Assembly: GCF_000512585.2 (NCBI RefSeq) | Contig: NC_089242.1 | Coordinates: 2,728,001-2,792,000 of the forward strand | Reading direction: 5' to 3' | Origin: Kwoniella bestiolae CBS 10118 | Taxonomy: Eukaryota > Basidiomycota > Tremellomycetes > Tremellales > Cryptococcaceae | DNA length: 64,000 nt | The notes under the pieces: generated by a model | Told to the model about the DNA's origin: nothing | Seen by the model: only the letters and a program-made list of their open reading frames with translations | Database searches by the model: none | Made by a program: the position numbers and the translations under genes | Shown here: one piece after another, positions 57,165 through 64,000 of the stretch | How positions within the stretch are numbered: position 1 is the first letter of the stretch | How the letters are laid out: each line of letters begins with the position of its first letter

Positions 57165-58846
57165 CATCCTCAGCGCGCATGTGGACATACGTGCTGATGA
57201 TCACAAATCCTAGAGTTCTGACGGATGCTGGCACGAAAAGCGTTCTGAAGGCAGCCGGGCATCTAGCTGCTAGCTTCATTCCTCCGCCACAAACCAATGC
57301 CAGTGGCGATACTATTAGCAGTAAAGATGACGATGCGCAGACTTTCAAGATGCTCAGAAGGGTTTTCCCATGACATCAGGTCAACCAGATAGGGCTGGTC
57401 AACGCGCAAATGCTCATTGTAGTTGGGTACGTTGTAGTGGGGTACCGGTCCATTCTGCATTTCCTTGAATCTTGTCGTGCATCAAGCGAAGCCGGCGTTG
57501 ATGAAAATCGCACAGGAGTGATCCGTACATAGCCTAGCACTGTAATTGGGGACACTCTTCAATTGACGTCCCATACACTTTCGCTCGTTCCACATCCCGT
57601 CTGTTTGTGCATTTCGACTTGTTTACACGTACCTCGACATGACGACATGTTCGATCGAGAGCACAGAACCAGTGGTAACGTAACCCCCCACCCGGCATGA
57701 TCATGCCGAACGAAGCTTTTTTAGTGCCTGTTCAATTCAACAAGCTGTCACCTTTGATTGTTTATGTGTGTCAAACGTCCCATCCGATGAGACTGATTCA
57801 TTTTGATCCCTTTGGCCCCAGGTGGGGTTGTGACCTGACGGAAGACTTTTCGCCGATGATCATTTTGGAAAAGTATCGTCTGATGAGCACCCCTAAGCTA
57901 CTGACGAAGAAGTCAGTCACGTTCGATAAATTGATAATCAGCGCGACCAAAATAATAATTCAATTTCAGGTCAGGTCAAGATGCTGTAATATCTAATCAG
58001 ACTATATTGGGTCCATCAGAGTTGTTTACCTCGGTACATGTTCCATCTGTCTGTCCGAAACACTGCTAGGGGATGACGATCAAACATAATGTACGTCCAG
58101 AACTTTGGATTTTGGCGTGGTTTTTTTTTATTCTTGGTCATTTGATCGAATGATGGAATTACATGTATGTCCCCTAAGGTGCTTATCAGACATCGATTAA
58201 ATACCGTCCGATCCGTAGTCCTCATTGTACAACCCCTTGCGGATAACGGAGAACGTTCTATGTGTGGTCTATGGGTTGCATTGTTTACTCTTTGCATATC
58301 CATTCTTACGGCATGATAATGCTAGTTGGTGTTTAGTCCAAAGCCACAACCATCAATCTATCTCCGGCCTTTGATATCTGTGTGTCTAACACAGCGCATG
58401 GCATGGTATGCTGTTCAACGGTACATGGGACATACAGTATGATACGATGAATTTCCAAACGGACTTGTTTACCTGCCGTTATTTGCTCATTCCTCACCAT
58501 ATTGGACTGAGATGAGATGGCTCATTGGATCAGACCGAACAACCCAAACATCAGAGAAGTGAGAAGTCGTCATGATCGTTCATGCCGTGAGACCAGCCGA
58601 GAAGTAAACAAGCCATCCATTCAGAACACTTTCGCTGGAATACTGCACAGTGAACCACCGGGACAAAATGAATGGGAAAACACATATATAAACCCCCTTC
58701 CATCCCTCCTTCTGACAATCTCTTTTCTTCATCCACTCAATCCAATCGACTCTTCACAAGTATAATCACAGCTCTCAACAATCAAACCGACCAACACACA
58801 TTCTTTTGAATTCAACTTAACAAAACCAACAAACAAATCAGTCAAA
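57165..58846. other. Long upstream region of the Rds1-type gene
   Basis: Apart from a possible orphan exon at 57179-57373, I accept no gene here. ORFs such as 57697-57996 (plus) lack recognisable content. The proximal part (58680-58846) has TATATAAA near 58684 and a C/A-rich leader with CAAATCAGTCAAAATG, typical of a strongly expressed fungal gene. Confidence 0.5.
57693..57708. promoter_or_regulatory. Perfect 16-bp palindrome CGGCATGATCATGCCG
   Basis: The sequence equals its own reverse complement and has CGG/CCG ends separated by 10 bp. This is the arrangement used by some Zn2Cys6 regulators (CGG-N10-CCG for Put3). It lies about 1.14 kb upstream of the Rds1-type gene, so its target is unclear. 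Confidence 0.4.
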
Positions 58847-59963
58847 ATGAAGTTCACCGTCGCCTTCGCTCTCCTCTCTGCCATCGCCTCGTACGCCGCT
58901 CCCGCTAAACGTGCTGTTACCGACACGTGAGTTGATTCATCCTCCATCTCCTTCACCTCCCACATCCCCAAGCACAGGATCTCTTCCTTTTCGACGGCTG
59001 ACATCCCATCACCCTTATCACAGTGACATCCTCCAGTATGCGCTCACTCTCGAACACCTCGAGAACGCATTCTACCACCAATACCTAGGTCAATTCGATC
59101 AAGCCGCCTTCCAAAAGGCCGGTTACCCCGACTGGGTGAGTTTCTTCTTCTCCTTCTCACCTTCCCGCTCTTGAGGATCATACTCATATATCTGTATTGT
59201 AGGTCCGAAACAGAATCGAGAACATCGCCGAGCACGAAGCCCAACACGTTGCGCTCCTCTCCGGTGCCCTCGGATCAGCTGCCACCCAACCATGCACCTA
59301 CCAATTCCCAGGTATCACCGACCCCACCTCATTCCTCGCCACCGCCACCGTCATCGAGAACGTCGGTGTCTCCGCCTATTTGGGGGCTGCCTCATCCATC
59401 ATGGAGAAAGCCTACGTCACCGTTGCAGGATCCATCTTGACCACCGAGGCAAGACACCAAGCTTGGTTGTACTCTTCCGTCGAGAAGGGTCCCGCGTGGT
59501 CTGGTCCCGAGGACACTCCCCTCGACTTCGACGAGGTCTACTCTATCGCCAGCGCTTTCATCAAGTCTTGTCCCTCGTCCAACCCCACCCTCCCCGTCAA
59601 GGCTTTCCCCGCTTTGACCATCGGTGATGATGGGTCTATCACTACCTCCGCTAGCACCGATGGAGCTTACGTACAAGTCATTGCTGTGAGTTTGACTCCC
59701 GTTCTCCTTGTCCCACTCAACCATTTCGACATGAGAATGTGACGCTGATACACTTCGATCACTCGCAGGGTCTCACCTCCAACACTTTCCCAGTAGTCAA
59801 CGGCAAGGTCCAAGGCCTCCCCTCAGTCCAAGGTATCTCCTACGCCGTCCTCACCTCTCAAGCCAACACCACCTTGGTAGGAGATGATAACATCCTCGCC
59901 GGTCCTATGATCTTCAACAAGCCATTCAACTCCAAGTCTTCCAACCCTGCTCCTGCCTTCTAA
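58847..59963 (+). CDS. Secreted ferritin-like protein, Rds1 (stress-response) type
   Basis: Four exons encode about 300 residues. MKFTVAFALLSAIASYAAPAKRAVTD shows a signal peptide followed by a Lys-Arg site for Kex2-type cleavage. The ferritin-like fold has DILQYALTLEHLENAFYHQYL, then RIENIAEHEAQHVALLSGAL, FLATATVIENVGVSAYLGAA and TTEARHQAWLYSSV, whose Glu and His residues are those of a di-metal four-helix bundle. The C-terminal part (TFPVVNGKVQGLPSVQGIS) is as in fungal Rds1-like proteins. Codons are strongly biased to C-ending forms (ATC, GTC, CTC, GCC) compared with neighbours, so expression is probably very high. Function is unproven; roles in stress and starvation are reported for the family. 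Confidence 0.9.
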
Positions 59964-60691
59964 GCTAGCTTACCTTGTGAAGGTACAGAAGTAATGGTGA
60001 ATGGACATTTTGATAGACTGTAGCTTAGCTTTTGTTGGTTTTAGTTACGGACAATCATCATTTATTATACTTGTGTTCGTTCTTCGCTCTTCCCTTTATA
60101 TAGGATAGGATGTAGGATTATGTGTATTCATGTATACTATTATCTCTATCTACGATCTCCTTACAGATATGCTGGGAATCCACTTTGACAGCATCAACCA
60201 CTTGGGCGATCATCGATGAGCATGTGCCACCCGGTACTTTCAAATCTGGGGATAACCGAACCCACTTAAAACCCTTGGCGGGCATGTTCCTCGATCTATT
60301 TTAGTCTTTCACCTTGGTCTTAGCTTGGTTTACTTACACCCTTCCGGCAAGCTATGTGCAATCAAGTCGGATACCAGTATCGGATTTTGAGGGATTGGAC
60401 CATTGTTCCTTACACCGATGTCATCTTGCAGACCACGTCATGCTGTGTCGGAGCATATGAATCAATGGAATCGACATGCTAACTGGAAGATGGCTAAAAG
60501 TACTGAATTGAATAGGCACTCAGAATACGTCAGGTGATGTCAGATGGCTCGTCCGTGGAATACAGTATATATAGCATGCAGCTACATGATGATGATGCAC
60601 GTCTAGTCCAACCTTCTGATCACTTCTGAGCTTCATCATACTAAAAATCCTCTCCTTCCTGCTTATAGATCTTTCCAAAATTCACTTCACA
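59964..60691. other. Intergenic region
   Basis: The 728 bp between two same-strand secreted-protein genes has no convincing gene; the ORF at 60122-60304 is unremarkable. ATATATAG at about 60568, followed by GATGATGATG, lies near the next promoter. Confidence 0.45.
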
Positions 60692-61486
60692 ATGTTACCC
60701 CTCCTCTTGCTTTCAATCGCCTCGGCTGCTCAGGCAATCTCATTACCAAGACAAGAGAATAATGCGACAGGAACACCGGTCTACATAGCTTGTGTGTTAG
60801 ATACCAAGATTGCATCGTTGACTCAGAGCGTAGCTGTTAATGCGACCAGCAGGGAAGAATGCAGCGTGGGTTGTCTTCACATCGCCTTCATTGCTACCTC
60901 CTTCCATCTTCTATCATCACATGTTGACCTGACGATACTGTCCAGTCTTCATGCTCCACTTCATCGGACCTGGCATTCTACCAAGCAGATACCTCCGAAT
61001 GCTACTGTGCACCTGCCAGTGATGCTCCAACACCTGACGAGGTGGTCTATGCGGTCGATGAAGTGGGGAACTGTAGATCCCAGGATGACGCTTCAGTGGG
61101 TACCAGCTCCTTTTGACTATCTCTCAAACTTATCCCCATATCTCCAAGATATACACCTGCCAGATCCGAGAAGGAAGCTCTGCGTCACCTAAAGCTGATT
61201 CTTCCTCCTGTGTCAGGTCGAATACCTACATTCATCCTACACCCTCGAAACATGTAAACTCCCACCCATCTCCACCCCATCTTCCAGCTCCATCGCTTCA
61301 TCCCCTATAGACTGTCTGACCAGCTGTCCAGATACCACACAGAGCATAGCGGTCAGACCAGAGTACGATGGCACGAGCGATACCTTCCAATACGAATGTG
61401 GGTGTTATGATTCCCCCGCTGAGCAGATTGAGGGGCAAGGAATGGATTGTGGGTTTGGGATCAATGCGATTTACTCGAAGAATTAA
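60692..61486 (+). CDS. Secreted cysteine-rich protein (WSC-like pattern)
   Basis: Three exons (60692-60865, 60946-61095, 61217-61486) join in frame to 197 residues. The signal peptide is MLPLLLLSIASAAQA, followed by ISLPRQENNATG with a possible dibasic-like PR site and an N-glycosylation site. Two similar Cys-spaced units follow: YIACVLD to SREECSSSCSTSSDLAFYQADTSECYCAP, and SPIDCLTSCPDTTQSIAV with FQYECGCYDSP. The CxxxC and CxC spacing with one acidic/aromatic stretch recalls a WSC domain, but the domain is short and divergent. A cell-wall or extracellular role is likely. Codon use is ordinary, unlike the upstream Rds1-type gene. Confidence 0.78.
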
Positions 61487-62052
61487 CCCTTCTTCTGTTC
61501 TGAGGGACAGAACAGATTTGGTGATGAGGAGGACATATAAGTATAATTCACGTTTCTCTTTACGTTATCTTGACGCTTCAATACAATAATTACACAGTGC
61601 ATAGATACAGACACATAAAGTATAATGCATAGCACAGCCAGTCAATGACCTTCTCATCTTTCCATCTACTCGGCCATCCGCACTGACCACTTGACCTCCA
61701 CTAGCGTGTTGTGCCACGTGGTAGTGGGATAAAATGCCGTAAAATTCTTTTTTGTCCGTTTTGGTTGGACCAATCGTTTGTGGGATGTTTTCGTTTCAAC
61801 TGTCCGTCCAACCCACTGAGCCATTTAACATCGACCACATCGTTGGAGCGTACAACATCATCAGACTCAACGTTCATAAAGAATCACAATATAACATACG
61901 ACACTTGGTTGATACAACATCCACAGCCCAGGTTGAGAGCAATACGAAAGATACCCAGGGGACTATTACCTGCAAAAGGAATCATACGAAAAACCAAAAC
62001 TAATCATCACCCAAATCACACATTCCTCACTCTTCCATCCCCACCCACCCAA
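61487..62052. other. Intergenic region
   Basis: The 566 bp region probably contains the 3' UTR of the Cys-rich gene and the leader of the small gene. An open frame runs from 61711 into the small gene, but the residues before 62053 look untranslated (no domain, mixed composition). A CACGTGG lies near 61715. Confidence 0.45.
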
Positions 62053-62298
62053 ATGGCTCCCCTCCTTCTAACCCACTTCCGACCCAAACAGCGTTCCATC
62101 CTCTCCACCCTATTCACGGCGACCTTCCTAGGAGCTGTGATAGTAGTTGCCTTCCCCTGTCCTGTGAAGTCGCATGGCGAGGCTAGGCTGGATGGTGGAT
62201 CGATGGGATCGATAGCTCAGAATCAGGATAGGAGCAGGAGCGAGGTGGTGGTCATGATGAATCAACGGGGGAAGCGGAGGTTCTTGGAGGAGAGGTAG
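62053..62298 (+). CDS. Small membrane protein, 81 residues, probably mitochondrial
   Basis: A single-exon ORF starts MAPLLLTHFRPKQRSIL, a basic start, then a single hydrophobic segment LFTATFLGAVIVVAFPCPV, and a basic tail ending NQRGKRRFLEER. I chose ATG 62053 (context AACCCAAATG) over the in-frame ATG 342 nt upstream, because the basic-plus-hydrophobic pattern looks like a mitochondrial inner-membrane protein of the small assembly-factor type. FPCPV with a tail of KRR(F/W)xEE is a pattern I associate with small fungal mitochondrial proteins, but I cannot name it. Expression needs support. Confidence 0.55.
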   Translation: MAPLLLTHFRPKQRSILSTLFTATFLGAVIVVAFPCPVKSHGEARLDGGSMGSIAQNQDRSRSEVVVMMNQRGKRRFLEER

Positions 62299-62980
62299 GG
62301 GTGAAGAGTGAGTGATTTGGTATAGATGAGATGATGAGTTGTGGGTGGGGTAAGGGGAGACCATCGAGCAGGATGAGTGAAAGGGACAGTCGTGTATACG
62401 AATGTGATCAAGAGAATTTCCCTGTGCTCGATTGGATGATAGATGGTGGAGAAAGAAGGATGTGTTTGCTTTGAAACGATAGCTAATCATTTGTCATCAT
62501 TCGCAGATCCTGATCGGATGGGAGTTAATCACATTTTGTATATAAGGAACATAATAGTTGTATAACGAGTGAGTATCCGCAACATCTCTTTCTAACCCAA
62601 CCAAGGGAGTTCCTCGAATTCTCAAGAAACACCTCTCTCCTCGTTGGCAGCAATGTCAAGTATCACAGCACGATACTTAGATCGGAGCTGATGAAATCAT
62701 TGAACCATTCACCATCTAGCACATATATCGAGCACATCGCATTCACACCACCATAGATAATTTAGCATAGTACGAATACCTTCTTTACGCACCTCGGAAA
62801 TTTGGAGAATGCATCACATAGAACAGAGTTGCACTTTGGCATAAGAGATACTATACATTCGGACTTGGGTTCAGACTACTTGTCGTCGCTGAAATACAGT
62901 TCGCCAAGATACACTTTCGGTTTTCACCTTTTCCAATCTCGGGAAACCCAATTACGATCATCCTTTCAGAACCCCAAGGA
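62299..62980. other. Convergent intergenic region
   Basis: The 682 bp between the small gene and formate dehydrogenase has no accepted gene. The minus ORF at 62128-62490 is mostly antisense to the small gene. Confidence 0.45.
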
Positions 62981-64000
62981 TCAAGGTCCAGCAGGTTTTT
63001 GACCAGTCGGCTTCTTCTCCCTTTGACCATAGGCTTTGGAAGCGTACTACGACGGCCAAAACTCAAAAAGATCAGCTTCTATAACTGATGGCAATTACCT
63101 GGATCATGTCATGTAATCCCACTCACATCACCATCGATCACAATCAAATTAGCAGGATCTTGCTCTTTACCTGCAAGGTACCTTTGGATAATATCTTTAG
63201 CACCGTTTGCATATCTAGCTTGGGCATCGAGGGTGGTTCCGGAGTCTGAATATACGATCGTGTCAGTCGACTGAACTGATATGGCTTATCCCATATGATA
63301 TTCGAAAAGAGATGTGATCCCCTCCTTGAGACGAAGGGTCTAGAATTAATAATATCTATACTTACAATGAGGCACCATACCATTACCTCCTCCAAGAGTA
63401 TTGAACGCATGTCTCCAAGGATGATCCTTAGGGGAAGGCTGGACGTCTACCAAACACGTTAATCAGTCGTTCCTCAATTCTCAGTATCGTGACAACTGAC
63501 CCCAAACATCTGTTCAACCAGAAAAAAACATCAGCTAACATATCTTATGCCATCATGATCCAGGTCACTCACCTCCAGCATACCCGTTCAAATGACCACT
63601 CTCCAAAGCTTTCTTGACTGCGTTCCTATCGCAGATGGCTCCTCGGGCGGTGTTGACAAGCCAAGCTCCCTTTTTCATCTTGGAGATGAGCTGGTCGTTG
63701 AATAGTCCTTTGGTCTTTTCGTGGAGTGGGCAGTTCTGTTGGAAGGTGTATCCGCTAAATCAGCAAATACTCGTAGTTCAGACCGACTGCTCGAGGTGAA
63801 TCTTTGGGGTCAAAAGGGTGAAATTACTCGAGTCCAGAGTTCGAAGGGAGAGAGGGGTGCGAGAGATTAGATACTCACAATGGTGACGACATCGCATTTA
63901 GCCAACATATCTTCCAACTTATCTACCCTCTTAAATTCTGGTGTTTTCTTATCTACACGATATTCAGCACCAACGTTAGCTGACTGATCAAGATACTCTG
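62981..64000 (-). CDS. FDH1: NAD-dependent formate dehydrogenase, 5' end off window
   Basis: The visible C-terminal half has five exons. Upstream part: KKTPEFKRVDKLEDMLAKCDVVTI, then NCPLHEKTKGLFNDQLISKM, KKGAWLVNTARGAICDR and ALESGHLNGYAGDVWDVQ. The Arg and His of formate dehydrogenases follow in PSPKDHPWRHAFNTLGGGNG, MVPHYSGTTLDAQARYANG and QRYLAGKEQDPANLIVIDGD; the end is KKPTGQKPAGP. The enzyme oxidises formate to CO2 with NAD, detoxifying formate or supplying NADH. VNTARG plus PKDHPWR identifies FDH among D-2-hydroxyacid dehydrogenases. A 9-nt exon encodes most of DVW. No peroxisomal SKL-type tail is present. Confidence 0.94.
63501..63509 (-). other. 9-nt microexon (ATGTTTGGG) of formate dehydrogenase
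   Basis: The exon is flanked by acceptor CAG at 63510-63512 and donor GTCAGT at 63495-63500. It supplies the middle of GYAGDVWDVQPSPKDHPW, a conserved FDH stretch. The neighbouring exons end with phase 1 and begin with two bases, so the exon keeps the frame. Confidence 0.85.

Noticed and set aside
57697..57996. Plus-strand ORF of 99 codons upstream of the Rds1-type gene
   Set aside because: No recognisable content and no leader or splice pattern; its ATG falls in the palindrome. Left as noncoding.
61711..62052. In-frame N-terminal extension of the small membrane protein
   Set aside because: The 114 extra residues lack any targeting or domain pattern, and ATG 62053 starts a sensible basic-plus-hydrophobic protein.
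1..64000. tRNA, rRNA, CRISPR and intact transposon search by eye
   Set aside because: No convincing A-box/B-box pair with cloverleaf potential, no rRNA sequence, no regularly spaced repeat array, and no reverse transcriptase, integrase or transposase motif was found. A tRNAscan-SE run would be decisive for tRNAs.

Overview
The window looks like nuclear DNA of a basidiomycete yeast, most likely a tremellomycete (Cryptococcus/Kwoniella type). The evidence is dense genes on both strands, many 45-120 nt introns with GTRNGT donors, CTGAC/CTGAT branch points close to a YAG acceptor, short intergenic gaps, and fungal families throughout. There are no rRNA genes, CRISPR arrays or intact transposons, and I recognised no tRNA. 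Gene ends are start-codon to stop-codon spans, and exon joins were worked out by hand from reading frame and splice signals.

Layout. 1-13.7 kb: a serine-rich hypothetical protein running off the left edge, a BLM/Sgs1-type RecQ helicase, a mitochondrial NDUFAF7/MidA methyltransferase and a multi-pass membrane protein. 14-20 kb: argininosuccinate lyase (ARG4) and N-acetylglutamate synthase (ARG2) as a convergent pair, then NEDD8/Rub1. 20-31.6 kb: a very large disordered nuclear-type protein with four PUF-type motifs downstream, a 3-hydroxyisobutyrate dehydrogenase, an RS-rich protein and TFIIE-alpha. 32-39 kb: a secreted membrane-dipeptidase-family enzyme divergent from a Dal5-type MFS transporter with four GATA sites between them, then a GH32 invertase. 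39-53.9 kb: a GFA-domain protein, an Oxa1/Cox18 insertase, TAF11, a cyclopropane-fatty-acid-synthase-like methyltransferase, the recombination translocase RDH54/RAD54B and a histidine phosphatase. 53.9-58.8 kb: an unusual orphan region with a duplicated ~320 bp module, two small two-exon genes, a shorter relative and two tiny relic ORFs. 58.8-64 kb: a secreted ferritin-like Rds1-type protein, a secreted Cys-rich protein, a small membrane protein and the 3' end of NAD-formate dehydrogenase.

Genes that may work together. ARG2 and ARG4 share a pathway and each has a perfect Gcn4-type site about 120-155 bp upstream. The RecQ helicase and RDH54 both act in recombination and each has a perfect MCB (ACGCGT) about 125-130 bp upstream. 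The dipeptidase and Dal5-type transporter fit nitrogen scavenging from peptides. Three very small exons (13, 4 and 9 nt) sit at conserved protein positions and would mislead automatic gene prediction. The most unexplained part is the orphan repeat region at 54-57.4 kb.
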